Source: Baffinella frigidus (taxonomy: Eukaryota > Cryptophyceae > Cryptomonadales > Baffinellaceae). From it: DNA of 24,310 nt. Below are positions 9,409 to 16,741 of the stretch, one piece after another. The number at the start of each line of letters is the position of its first letter. The first letter of the stretch is position 1. The stretch is taken from NCBI GenBank assembly GCA_026770585.1, contig MU646430.1:556343-580652 (forward strand), in the 5' to 3' direction. A program made the position numbers and the translations under genes. Below the pieces are notes generated by a model. The model was given only the letters and a program-made list of their open reading frames with translations, had not been told where the DNA came from and made no database searches.

Positions 9409-9670
9409 GGTTTAGGGTAGTTCAGGGTTTATGGTTGAGGGTTTCGGTTTGCAGGTTTAAGTTGTAGTTTTCAGGTTTTATGTTTCAGGTTCTAGTTTTG
9501 AGGGTTTAGGGTTCATTTAGGGTTCAGGGTCTTGGGCTTCGGTTTAGGGTCTAGTGTTCATGGTTTTAGGGTTCAGCTTCTAGGGTGTAAGTTTTTGTTT
9601 TAGGGTGTAACTTTTAGGGTGTAAGGTTTAGGGTGTAAGGTTAGCGTTTATCGTTTAGAGTTTGGAGTTT
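9139..9670. repeat. Opposed telomere-like arrays (CCCTAAA then TTTAGGG)
   Basis: From 9139 to about 9353 the units are CCCTAAA-type; from about 9354 to 9670 they are TTTAGGG-type with TTGAGGG variants. The switch is at ACCGTCTAGGG. The two halves form a large imperfect inverted repeat that could result from fusion or inversion of repeat blocks. Confidence 0.85.
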
Positions 9671-9671
9671 A

Positions 9672-9893
9672 CAGGGGTACCTTGAAAACGAAGTAAGAAA
9701 ACGGACCGGATTCCACCCATGTGGCATCTCAATATAGGAACAGAGAGTTGCCTAAATATCGCCGTAAGTCAACCCCCCGGTATTAATTCAAGAATACACC
9801 GACTATCCCTAATTGGCGAGCAGGCCCATACTTCCTACCGTAGGGCCCTAGGACCTGCCTAGGACCTCAGGGGGATAGGCGAAGGTTTCCCTG
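9672..9893. mobile_element. TA-flanked CAGGGGTACC-family element, copy 1
   Basis: The left end, CAGGGGTACCTTG, follows a TA (9670-9671); the right end, reading inward on the minus strand, is CAGGGAAACCTTCG and is followed by TA (9894-9895). Inside are AGTCAACCCCC and the palindromic block CCTACCGTAGGGCCCTAGGACC, shared with other family members. No coding frame. Confidence 0.65.
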
Positions 9894-9895
9894 TA

Positions 9896-10062
9896 CATGG
9901 GTATCTGTGTTACAAGAACCCAGCACCGGATTTGGAGCCTGCGTGTTTTCAATTTACCACCAGAGGGTTGACTCAATCTCGCGTTTAGTCAACCCTCAGG
10001 TACTAACTTAAGAACAAGATCCATGCTCCACCAATGGTGTTCTTATGTCCCGGATATCCCTG
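9896..10062. mobile_element. CAGGGGTATC-family element, copy 2
   Basis: It directly abuts copy 1, sharing the TA between them. Its ends, CATGGGTATCTG...ACAAGAAC and GTTCTTATGTCCCGGATATCCCTG, are imperfect inverted repeats. In the centre are GAGGGTTGACT (9963-9973) and AGTCAACCCTC (9987-9997), a perfect 11-bp hairpin flanked by inverted AATTTACC / GGTACTAACTTAA. Confidence 0.65.
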
Positions 10063-10640
10063 CAGGGTTTAGAGTTTAGGGTTTAGGGTTTGAGTTTCAG
10101 TGTTTAGGGTTTAAGTTTTAGGGTTTCGGGAAAACGAGTAAGACGTGCTTGGTCACAGACAGCGTTGCACGACACTCCCGCGATGGTGTTTGACTTTTGG
10201 GGTCACCGTTGACTTCTGGAGACACAGTTCGAGTGTGGAAGTGGCCGGACTGTCTGGACGCGGACACAGAGGGACACGTGCTCTCAACTGTATCCCCAGT
10301 TGACTGAACCGGGCAGGTTTTTTTCAGAAACGCACCTAAATCGGTGAAGGTTCTTTCTACAGATGCTTGAAATTCACCATCAGTTACGCGACTCTCTTGT
10401 GCACAGAGAGTGAGTCTCTTTGCACAAAGAGTGAAGATGGGGGGTCTCCATTGGTACATGTACACACCGTGCAGAGTGCATGCGACCTCGTTTCAGGTCC
10501 TGCTCAAACACGGCCTCGGTGGGGGTGCATACATGCCGGCTTTTCGTAACGGACCGTGTTGGCAGTACACCCAAACATATGTGGAGCTATTTGAGCTCGT
10601 TCCTCTTTGGGACCTTCACACGCCCGATGAGGATACCCTT
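10063..10640. other. Short TTTAGGG-like tract and an unassigned open frame
   Basis: TTTAGGG-like units occupy 10065-10130. Beyond them a plus-strand frame, 10410-10682, reads ...RNGPCWQYTQTYVELFELVP...; its composition is protein-like but I recognise no family and see no supported start. A near-perfect hairpin, TTGTGCACAGAGA / TCTCTTTGCACAA, lies at about 10397-10430. The frame runs into a repeat at 10642, so it is probably not a gene. Confidence 0.35.
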
Positions 10641-10641
10641 C

Positions 10642-11003
10642 AGCCGTTTTCTGCCGCGATCCTTCTGCACCGGGGGGCCTGATGTGATCCGAAAGGAAGC
10701 ATGGCCTTTCTGCAGGATACGTTCCGGTGTCCGCCTATGTTGGGAGCTCGAAGAACCTAAAGGACCTAAAGGCGTTTGAGGATTTAGCCGGTTTCTGCCG
10801 CGATCCTTCTGCACCGGGGGGCCTGATGTGATCCGAAAGGAAGCATGGCCTTTCTGCAGGATACGTTCCGGTGTCCGCCTATGGTGGGAGTTAAAAGAAC
10901 CTAAAGGACCTAAAGGATCCGAAAGGAAGCATGGCCTTTCTGCAGGATACGTTCCGGTGTCCGCCTATGGTGGGAGTTAAAAGAACCTAAAGGACCTACA
11001 GGA
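10642..11003 (+). repeat. Tandem repeats with CCTAAAGGA tails
   Basis: AGCCGTTTTCTGCCGCGATC...CCTGATGT starts two copies (10642 and 10786, offset 144). The block GATCCGAAAGGAAGC...GTGTCCGCCTATG-G/T-TGGGAG...AACCTAAAGGACCTA occurs three times (10686, 10830, 10916; the last two only 86 apart). Each block carries a GAAAGG...CCTTTC mini-hairpin and ends in the same tail as the repeats at 6.4-8.7 kb. Confidence 0.85.
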
Positions 11004-11076
11004 AATGTGCAAATGGAGGAGCACGCAGGTGGTGCAGGAGCACGATATGGACGCGGAGGGACGCGGAGGTCCTTTA

Positions 11077-11372
11077 CAGGGGTACCTCGATTACAAGAAA
11101 ACGTCACCCCCCCTAGGACGACCATAGGGCCCTAGGCATAGGCCTACTGTAGGGTCCAAATGCCTGGGGTTTCTTTTGGTGCTTGAGGGGGGGGGGGGGA
11201 GAGAAAGGGGCTCGGCCGGACCTATGTAGGTGGGGTCGAGGAGCTCATCCGTAGTTAACTCCCAACTCCTCAAGAGTGAGGTGGGCGTGACCTTCGATGT
11301 GAGTGTAAATAAAAGCACCAAAGCACCAAAGCACCTACGGGGAGGCGTTTTCTTGTAATCGAGGTACCCCTG
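11077..11372. mobile_element. TA-flanked CAGGGGTACC-family element with long perfect ends
   Basis: CAGGGGTACCTCGATTACAA followed by GAAAACG (11077-11103) is matched perfectly by its reverse complement at 11346-11372. Both ends are bordered by TA (11075-11076 and 11373-11374). The interior has CCTAGGAC...GGGCCCTAGGCATAGGCCTACTGTAGGG, a G13-like run and a threefold AGCACCAA repeat, but no transposase. This is the clearest member of the family. Confidence 0.8.
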
Positions 11373-11374
11373 TA

Positions 11375-11450
11375 GGTTCTTTTAACTCCCACCACAGGCG
11401 GACACTGGAACTGGTTGTACAGAAAAGCCATGCTTTCTAGGACGCGGGGG
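11375..11450 (-). repeat. Inverted copy of the GTGTCCGCCTATGGTGGGAG block
   Basis: GGTTCTTTTAACTCCCACCA, then CAGGCGGACACTGGAACTGG, is the reverse complement of the 3' block of the repeats at 8.6 and 10.7-11.0 kb. It adjoins the right end of the element at 11077-11372. Confidence 0.7.
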
Positions 11451-11514
11451 TGATTGCTGTTTAGAGGTGAGACTTTTTTCAGGTGAGACTTTTCTGCCGG
11501 GAGGCAGCTGCAGG

Positions 11515-11670
11515 ATCTTATCTCAGAAAAAGAGTTCTAAAACTCGGTTTCTTAAGTCAATTCCCCTTCAAATATGTCAACTTATTCTTTTCACTACGCA
11601 TAAGTTGACATATTTGAAGGGGAATTGGCTTAAGAAAACGAGTTTTAGAACTCCTTTTCTGATATAAGAT
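11515..11670. mobile_element. Fold-back element, ATCTTATCTCAG family, copy 1
   Basis: The ends ATCTTATCTCAGAAAAAGAG (11515 onward) and ATCTTATATCAGAAAAGGAG (minus strand from 11670) fold into arms of about 70 bp through TCTTAAGTCAATTCC and CATAAGTTGAC. It is 156 bp. The element at 17198-17354 has the same ends, core and length, so this is a real two-copy family. Confidence 0.8.
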
Positions 11671-11760
11671 CGCGCGCCGACGTGTTGACGCGAGTCGTGG
11701 GGTTTTGAGAGCTTTGAGAAGAGATCGATATGGTCCTCCAACAGGAGGCGATAGGTTTAT

Positions 11761-11870
11761 CTGAGAGAGAGAGAGAGAGCGAGCGAGCGAGAGAGACAGA
11801 GAGCGAGAGCGAGAAAGATGGAGGGGGGGAGACACAGTGGGGAGGGGGGGGAGAGAGAGAGCGAGAGAGG
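11761..11870 (+). repeat. GA-rich microsatellite
   Basis: GAGAGA and GAGC units with two G-runs. Followed by a 24-bp near-tandem duplication, CACACCCACAGAGGATG, at about 11933-11980. No gene is visible between 11671 and 12070. Confidence 0.85.
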
Positions 11871-12071
11871 CCTTTATTACTACCGACACATCCACGGCTG
11901 CGGGGGCACTACATATGCACCACCACGGAAGTCACACCCACAGAGGATGCGTCTCTTCACACCCACAGAGGATGTGTCCCAGCAACGCAGCCGCCATGTA
12001 CCCCCCCCCCGGAGGGGCTACATATGTAGGTTTGTCGCATGACCTAGCGAGAAGGTTTGTCTTTGGAGCTA

Positions 12072-12257
12072 CAGGGGTATCTGGGCTAGAAGGACACAGG
12101 TGCTCCGACATCAGCCGTTCTGTTTTCTTAAATTAGTACCAGAAGGTTGACTCAACGCAAGATTTTGTCAACCCTCTTGTACTAAATTTTAAAAAACGGG
12201 GGCCCGAATCCGGTCTGTGTTCTCACGTTCTGGTTTCTTATAGCCCAGATACCCCTG
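12072..12257. mobile_element. CAGGGGTATC-family element, copy 3
   Basis: CAGGGGTATCTGGGCTA (from 12072, after TA) pairs with its reverse complement ending at 12257 (TAGCCCAGATACCCCTG, then CA). The interior carries TTAGTACCAGAAGGTTGAC and GTCAACCCTCTTGTACTAA, the same central hairpin as copy 2. Confidence 0.75.
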
Positions 12258-12265
12258 CAGAGTTT

Positions 12266-12429
12266 GGACGGGATACCTCGTGCACATGCACACGAACCCA
12301 TAACTTAAGAATCCGGCACGGATTCGACTCCGTTGACTAAATCTCGCATAGTCAACCATCTGAGTCCAAATTAAGAACACGACCGACCGACCTTCGAACA
12401 AGGGTGTTCTTACAGGCGAGGTTTCCCTG
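12266..12429. mobile_element. CAGGGGTATC-family element, diverged copy 4
   Basis: Left end GACGGGATACCTCG and right end (minus strand) CAGGGAAACCTCGCC, the latter followed by TA. The central GTTGACTA (12332-12339) and TAGTCAAC (12349-12356) hairpin and outer TTAAGAA/TTAAGAAC motifs match copies 2 and 3. The left boundary is approximate. Confidence 0.5.
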
Positions 12430-12488
12430 TAGAGAAAGGTCAATCGCAATCTTTAAAGGTTCCTGTAATACATGTACCCCTGTACCAG

Positions 12489-12665
12489 TAGAGCGTTTGC
12501 GGTAATAGTTGTCCGTTTTGGACGTGCGGTTTCCCAGTTTTTCGGTTTTCATTTGTACCAGAAGTGTCCGTGTAAAATGTTTCAAGGCCTTTACAACATT
12601 TTACAAAACCGGAAAACCGGAAAAACGCACGTCCAAAATGGACAACAATTACCGCAAACGCTCTA
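12489..12665. mobile_element. Fold-back element with about 60-bp arms
   Basis: TAGAGCGTTTGCGGTAAT...GTTGTCCGTTTTGGACGTGCG (12489-12549) is mirrored by CGCACGTCCAAAATGGACAA...ATTACCGCAAACGCTCTA (12605-12665) with only a few mismatches. TA lies at both ends. A spurious open frame (12509-12697, plus) runs through it. Confidence 0.8.
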
Positions 12666-12748
12666 CCTCGCAGATCCTCCGTACACGGCAGATGTAATGC
12701 ACGACGCGCACAAGCGGCCTCCTACCCCCCCCCCCCCGGGAGGGGGGC

Positions 12749-13198
12749 TTACAACGACACCTCATCGTCCTCAGGGTCCTCCCACGCCGCCTTTACCTCC
12801 ACCCGCACCCCTTCCGCCCCCCCGCGCCCAACCCCAGCCGTCGACGTGGCATGCGCAGCAGACAGGTTCAGCCCCGCCCCCGCCGCGCCCCCCCCGCCGC
12901 GCCGGGCGTAGGGGTTATCCAGCGAGGCGCCCCCCTCCCCGCGCCCCGCCGCAGGCCCGAGCCCTCCCCCCGAGGTCCCCCCACGCCCCCCGAGGCCCGA
13001 CGGCGCGCGCCCGGGCGTGGAGCTGGAGGAGGAGGGGGGCGGGGGGCGCCCGGCGGCGGCGGAGGAGGAGGGGGGGCGGGGCGGAGCAGGGTCCGTGTCG
13101 CGGGGAGGGGCGGGGTCCAGGGGGACGCGCGGCGGGATTTCGAGGAAGACGCGGATGTGCGGGGAGGACTGGAGGAACGCGGGTTGCCGCACCAGCGC
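12749..13198 (-). CDS. PX-domain protein, exon 5 (end of PX domain and C-terminal tail)
   Basis: Encodes residues 172-320 of the model. It opens ALVRQPAFLQSSPHIRVFLE, the last helices of a PX domain (pattern L-x-x-x-P-x-L-x-x-S-x-x-x-R-x-F-L-E), after a CCCAACCCAG acceptor (ending 13199). It continues with a low-complexity Pro/Ser/Gly/Ala region and ends in an acidic tail, WEDPEDDEVSL, with TAA at 12751-12749. Joined to exon 4 in phase 0 it reads ELEAYIQ-ALVRQPAFLQ, an exact PX continuation. The large plus-strand open frame at 12472-13272 is the shadow of this exon. The stop is followed by a run of C on the plus strand; no polyadenylation signal was identified. Confidence 0.83.
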   Translation of the reverse strand, partial: ALVRQPAFLQSSPHIRVFLEIPPRVPLDPAPPRDTDPAPPRPPSSSAAAGRPPPPSSSSSTPGRAPSGLGGRGGTSGGGLGPAAGRGEGGASLDNPYARRGGGGAAGAGLNLSAAHATSTAGVGRGGAEGVRVEVKAAWEDPEDDEVSL

Positions 13199-13220
13199 CT
13201 GGGTTGGGGGTTGCGGTTTA

Positions 13221-13338
13221 CAGGGGTACCTTGCTCACAAGAAACCGCCCCCCCCTAAGGACCCTACAGTAGGCTTATGCCTAGGGTCCTATGGTGATCC
13301 TAGGGGGGTGGGCGTTTCTTATGAGCGAGGTACCCCTG
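13221..13338. mobile_element. CAGGGGTACC-family element inside PX intron 4
   Basis: CAGGGGTACCTTGCTCACAA (13221 onward) pairs with CAGGGGTACCTCGCTCATAA (minus strand from 13338), each followed by GAAAC. The left side is bordered by TA, the right by AA. The interior holds the same CCTAGG/GGCTTATGCC/CCTACAGTAGG block as the 11077 element. Its edge lies only 22 nt from the exon 5 acceptor, so the element contributes the branch-point region of this intron. Confidence 0.78.
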
Positions 13339-13432
13339 AAGGGTTTACTGTTTGGAAACTGGGGGCGGGGCTGGGCCCGACGGCCCTTGGAAAGATCTCT
13401 ATGTTTAGCGTTGTGGGTACATGTTGTCGAAC

Positions 13433-13470
13433 CTGGGTGTACGCCTCGAGCTCTATTTCCCTTTCATCCC
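13433..13470 (-). pseudogene. Partial copy of the 3' edge of PX exon 4
   Basis: The minus strand reads RDEREIELEAYTQ followed by GTTCGA, compared with TQDRRKVELEAYIQ followed by GTGTGA in the true exon. The reading frame is closed just upstream by TGA. It lies inside intron 4. Confidence 0.65.
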
Positions 13471-13489
13471 TTCAGTGTCGAGTAGGATC

Positions 13490-13567
13490 ATACGCCCTAC
13501 CGCAGGGCCCTAGGACCTGCCTAGGACCTCTTGGGGGTCAATTTTGATCCCCTCGCCACTTAAGGGA
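13490..13567 (+). repeat. Palindromic block repeat, copy 1
   Basis: CGCCCTACCGCAGGGCCCTA, GGACCTGCCTAGGACCTC, then the near-palindrome GGGGTCAATTTTGATCCCC (13534-13552), then GCCACTTAAGGGATA. The same order recurs at 16108-16197 and 17874-17951 with different but internally matching palindromes. Confidence 0.75.
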
Positions 13568-13728
13568 TACTGCATCTCCTGCGCGACCTTGCTGACCCAG
13601 ACAGACTATCCTCAAGTTGACAAGCTGGGTCCGCGGTACAAACCCGTCAACTTTGGACCTGAAACGAGCCCGGGCTCACCAAAACGGTGGAACCGAAAAG
13701 ACCGAGACAGAGATCGCGGGTGTCACAC

Positions 13729-13860
13729 CTGGATGTACGCCTCGAGTTCGACCTTCCTCCTGTCTTGCGTCTCCTGGGCGACCTTCCCGACCCAGACCTT
13801 GGAGGGGAACGGCGGGAGGTGCACTTCTGGCCCGTCGCACGCCGGGAGCCGCGCCAGCTC
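13729..13860 (-). CDS. PX-domain protein, exon 4
   Basis: A 132-nt exon coding 44 residues: ELARLPACDGPEVHLPPFPS, then KVWVGKVAQE, then TQDRRKVELEAYIQ. The acceptor is CTACCGCAG (13863-13861) and the donor CAG-GTGTGA (13729/13728); both junctions are phase 0. It carries the PX LPPxPxK loop (Lys-148 of the model) and the following RR...LE-x-Y helix (Arg-161/162), positions that in classical PX domains contact the phosphoinositide headgroup. It is too short to stand out as an open frame and was found by domain match. Four partial copies of its edges lie nearby. Confidence 0.83.
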
Positions 13861-13904
13861 CTGCGGTAGGAGGGTTCAGGGTTTAGGGGTGTGGTGTGCT
13901 CATG

Positions 13905-13966
<62 letters not shown>

Positions 13967-13994
13967 ATAAATAATGATAGTAATAATAATAATA
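13905..13994 (+). repeat. ATT microsatellite with opposed AAT tail
   Basis: About 18 ATT units (13905-13958), then TTAAAATAAATAATGATAGT and AAT units, so the tract can fold on itself. It lies in PX intron 3. A second AT-rich stretch, TTATT/TTTTATTT, lies at about 14440-14540 after another partial exon copy. Confidence 0.9.
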
Positions 13995-14045
13995 GGCTTA
14001 TGCCTAGGGCCCTATGGAAACACCAAAAATAAACACCGAAAGGCC

Positions 14046-14100
14046 AGCTTCTGGCCCGTCGCGCGCCGGGAGCCTTGCAAGCTCCTGCGGTACGCCTCGA
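14046..14100 (-). pseudogene. Partial copy of the 5' edge of PX exon 4 (a)
   Basis: The minus strand reads CCGCAG then ELARLPARDGPEAG before homology ends. It sits within PX intron 3 and is preceded by GAGGCGTA like the other edge copies. Confidence 0.65.
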
Positions 14101-14356
14101 TTAACCAGTGCCCGAGTTCTGTGAGTCTGTGAGTCCCAGCACCGACGGGATATACCACACAGCGGGCTGCGAAGGGATTTTCGGGCTCTGAGAGCCCGAG
14201 TTTCCGTTACCTTATCCGTAGGACCCCCCCCCTATGTCCCTTCGGATTGCCTACCGTAGGGTCGTAGGCCGTATCGCTTACGGGTGATTCCACACCCCGT
14301 CGAAGTCCGCTGTGTGGTTGGGGATGCAGGGATTAGGGATTGGGGTTTGGAGATGA

Positions 14357-14420
14357 AGGCGGGAGGTGCACTTCTGGCCCGTCGCGCGCCGGGAGCGGCG
14401 CCAGCTCCTGCGGTAGGAGG
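14357..14420 (-). pseudogene. Partial copy of the 5' edge of PX exon 4 (b)
   Basis: CTACCGCAG then ELAPLPARDGPEVHLPP on the minus strand, after which homology stops within five bases and repeat-type sequence begins. Like the true exon it has TTTAGGG-like units immediately outside the acceptor. Confidence 0.7.
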
Positions 14421-14544
14421 GTTTGGGGGTTAGGGGTTTGGGGCTTATTCTTATTGTTGTTTGTTATTATTATTGTCATTATCATGTATTTATTTTTATT
14501 TTTATTATTTTTATTTTTATTTCTATTTTTCAATTTTTTATTGT

Positions 14545-14576
14545 GTCGTCGCGCGCCGGAAGCTCCTGGGGTAGGG
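14545..14576 (-). pseudogene. Partial copy of the 5' edge of PX exon 4 (c)
   Basis: CTACCCCAG then ELPARDD: a short copy with an internal deletion, followed upstream by GATTAATCGAG-type sequence also seen beside copy (a). Confidence 0.5.
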
Positions 14577-14589
14577 CTCGATTAATCAG

Positions 14590-15110
14590 AGGTTGGGGTT
14601 TAGGGTGTGGGGCTTAGGGTTCAGGGTTTAGGGTTTAGGGTTTAGGGTTTAGGGTTTAGGGTTTAGGGTTTAGGGTTTAGGGTTTAGGGTTTAGGGTTTG
14701 GGGATGAGGGTTTAGAGATTAGAGATGAGGGATTGGGGATGAGACTCTGGACTTGAGGGATTAGGGATTAGGGTTTAGAGATCAGGGTTTAGAGTTAAGA
14801 GTTTGCACTTTAAGGTTGAGGGATTAGGGTTTAGGAATGAAGGGTTTAGGGTTTGGGGGCTGGGGGTGACTTTACGGTTGAGAGATTAGGGATTAGGGTT
14901 GAGGAATGAAGGGTTTAGGGTGTTGGGGTTGGGGGCGAGAGCAGCGTTTATGGAGAGGGGGGCACGCCGCACCACCGCGGGAAGCGGAGCCTGATTGATG
15001 GGGGAGGCGTGGGGACAGGTAAAGGGTTTAGGGTATAGGGGTCTCGGGTCTCGGGTCTCGGGATTTGAGTTTCGGGTTTTAGGGTTTAGGGTGTAGGGTT
15101 CGTGCCTCAA
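14590..15110 (+). repeat. TTTAGGG array, partly perfect
   Basis: About eleven uninterrupted TTTAGGG units (14622-14698), then looser GATTAGGGAT-type variants to about 15110, with a non-repeat insert at about 14935-15015. G-rich on the plus strand, within PX intron 3. Confidence 0.9.
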
Positions 15111-15148
15111 AATAGGATTTAGGGAGTGAAGGTTTGGGGTGCGGGGAC

Positions 15149-15207
15149 CTTATCGAGCTTGTCGAACTCAGAGAAGCGCCGCTAGACGCTCCACCCCCGC
15201 CCGTGCA
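15149..15207 (-). pseudogene. Partial copy of PX exon 3 with a stop codon
   Basis: The minus strand reads HGRGWSV-stop-RRFSEFDKLDK followed by GTCCCC, nearly the true exon but with TAG for GAG and a lost acceptor (CTGCACGGG instead of CAG-GTGCTGTACAACGG). The flanking TTTAGGG-like repeats are duplicated with it (compare 15105-15150 and 15380-15432). Confidence 0.75.
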
Positions 15208-15249
15208 GGGAGAGGAGTCAGGGCAGGGATCTGGGGCTGCGTTCTGGGG

Positions 15250-15431
15250 GAGACGTGGGGGCAAGTTTCGGGTTTCGGGTTTCGAGTTTCGGGTTTTAGG
15301 GTTCAGGGGTTTAGGGGTTTAGAGTTCAGGGGTTAGGGATGATGGTGCAGGGTTTAGGGTTTTAGGGTTTAGGGTGTAGGGTTCGTGCCTCAAAATAGGA
15401 TTTAGGGGGTTAAGGTTTGGGGTGCGGGGAC
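15250..15431 (+). repeat. TTTCGGG/TTTAGGG-like array within PX intron 3
   Basis: TTTCGGG units (about 15265-15295), then TTTAGGG and TTCAGGG variants, ending directly at the exon 3 donor. The last 65 bases duplicate 15085-15149. Confidence 0.85.
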
Positions 15432-15497
15432 CTTATCGAGTTCGTCGAACTCAGAGAAGCGCCGCTCGACGCTCCACCCCCTTCCGTTGTACAGCAC
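15432..15497 (-). CDS. PX-domain protein, exon 3 (PX core motif)
   Basis: A 66-nt exon coding 22 residues, VLYNGRGWSVERRFSEF then DELDK. The acceptor is ACGGCAG (15500-15498) and the donor AAG-GTCCCC; phase 0 on both sides. W-S-V-x-R-R-F-S-E-F is the hallmark of PX domains; Arg-118 and Phe-119 of the model align with the headgroup-binding Arg and stacking aromatic residue of known PI3P-binding members. Binding specificity cannot be read from this alone. Joined forward it gives DELDK-ELARLPACDG and backward HTMFVIK-VLYNGRGW, both natural PX sequence. Confidence 0.85.
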
Positions 15498-15590
15498 CTG
15501 CCGTATACGTATATCTCGTCAGTGGCCAGTAGGCTCATGCGCCCTACGGTAGGGTCCTAGGACCTGCCAATACGGCAGCCGTATTCACGC

Positions 15591-15627
15591 CCCACCCCCG
15601 CCCGTTGTACAGCACCTGCCGTACATA
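15591..15627 (-). pseudogene. Partial copy of the 5' edge of PX exon 3 (a)
   Basis: TACGGCAG then VLYNGRGWGV on the minus strand; homology ends inside the PX motif. The acceptor-side intron sequence is copied too. Confidence 0.7.
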
Positions 15628-15638
15628 CGTTAATAGGG

Positions 15639-15788
15639 TAACGGCCTGAAAATGGGGTGGTTAGGCCTACGGCATTGCCTAGGACCTCTTACCGTAGACC
15701 GAGACTTTTTGGTCCTAGGATCCCTCGGCCTACGGTAGGAGGTCCTAGGCAATACCGTATGCCTAACCACCCCATTTTCAGGCCGTTA
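15639..15788. mobile_element. Large fold-back element with 64-bp arms
   Basis: TAACGGCCTGAAAATGGGGT...GAGG-family arms: 15639-15703 pairs with 15725-15788 with few mismatches, both ends TA. The arms include CCTACGG...CCTAGGACCTC, the palindromic block scattered elsewhere in the window. Located in PX intron 2. A direct repeat, AGTGACGATGGGTACCCC-like, follows to 15868. Confidence 0.82.
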
Positions 15789-15874
15789 GCCTATGAAAGT
15801 GACGATGGGTACCCCGTAGGTAACAATGGGTATCCCTTAAGTGCCGGTGGAAATCCCTAAAGTGACGATCCCAC

Positions 15875-15912
15875 TCCACCCCCGCCCGTTGTACAGCACC
15901 TGATATACGTAT
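15875..15912 (-). pseudogene. Partial copy of the 5' edge of PX exon 3 (b)
   Basis: ATATCAG then VLYNGRGWSG on the minus strand. Upstream, GAACGCACTTTTCTCTCTGT is shared with copies near 16060 and 16430. Confidence 0.7.
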
Positions 15913-16022
15913 ACAGAGAGAAAAGTGCGTTCATGACTGATCCAACCCCAGACAAAATTCCCAGGGGGAGGTGGCGTAAGAGCATGGCCTGCATCAAGGC
16001 ATGAGAAGGGCGGGTCATCGCC

Positions 16023-16051
16023 ACCCGTTGTACAGCACCTACCGTATACAG
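16023..16051 (-). pseudogene. Partial copy of the 5' edge of PX exon 3 (c)
   Basis: CGGTAG then VLYNGW on the minus strand. A weaker version at 16252-16277 reads CGCCAG then VLYA. Both lie in intron 2. Confidence 0.55.
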
Positions 16052-16070
16052 AGAGAAACGTGCGTTACTT

Positions 16071-16197
16071 ACGCACCTGCCGTATACGTACATCCCGTAA
16101 GTGGCCAGGAGGTTCATACGCCCTACGGTAGGGTCCTAGGACCTGCCTAGGGCGAGTTAGGGTGAATATTCACCCTGTGGGCACTTGAGGGATACGT
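16071..16197 (+). repeat. Palindromic block repeat, copy 2
   Basis: Begins with intron sequence also at 15494-15575 (GCACCTGCCGTATACGTA...GTGGCCAG), then CGCCCTACGGTAGGGTCCTA, GGACCTGCCTAGG, the perfect 18-bp palindrome AGGGTGAATATTCACCCT (16159-16176) and GCACTTGAGGGATAC. Confidence 0.75.
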
Positions 16198-16291
16198 CTG
16201 CTGTATTCATCGCGTCACCTACTAGAATCTATTTCGCAGGACGTCACATATGCGTACAACACCTGGCGTACACAGCCACCAGCCATCCCAA

Positions 16292-16401
16292 GTGGCTCAA
16301 ATAGTGCCCTGAAAGGTCTTCGGTTTTACCTTGCATCGGGGTCGGATCCGACCCCGATGTCAAGGTAAATCGAAGACCTTTCAGGGCACTATTTGAGCCA
16401 C
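16292..16401. mobile_element. 110-bp near-perfect palindrome
   Basis: GTGGCTCAAATAGTGCCCTG...CATCGGGGTCGGATCC reads almost identically on both strands, with about 54-bp arms meeting at GGATCC and only about three differences. It lies in PX intron 2. There is no spacer between the arms, unlike the other fold-back elements. Confidence 0.8.
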
Positions 16402-16691
16402 CTCCAAGGGTTAGTGGAGAGAGAAACGTGCGTTACTGACGGATCGAAACCAAGATGGCCACCATGTGTTCCCTTCCGTGAGGACCGTGTGAGAATGCAT
16501 ACCAGGAATAATTCAACTGCTGGCTGCAAACACAAGTTGATCGAAAGCGGTGGCCCGCAAGGGGCGGGATGACGCGTTCCAAAGCGGGCAAATTCTGGTC
16601 AAAGTGGTCAAATCACAGAGTCGTCAGACCAGCGCCGAGACTGCGTCCGACGACGGCGGGCGGGGGCGGGGAGGCTGCAGGGAGGGCAGGG

Positions 16692-16693
<2 letters not shown>

Positions 16694-16731
<38 letters not shown>
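16694..16731 (+). repeat. CT microsatellite
   Basis: About 19 CT units in PX intron 2. The minus-strand frame 16613-16921 that ends in an Arg-Glu run crosses it; the part before the run (CKFVNLRAGK...LKHTEAELEG) is protein-like and lies after sequence resembling the upstream part of exon 2 copy 17530, but I cannot place it in a gene. Confidence 0.85.

Positions 16732-16741
<10 letters not shown>

Noticed and set aside
12472-13272. Plus-strand open frame of 266 codons
   Set aside because: Crosses a fold-back element and is the Pro/Arg-rich shadow of PX exon 5.
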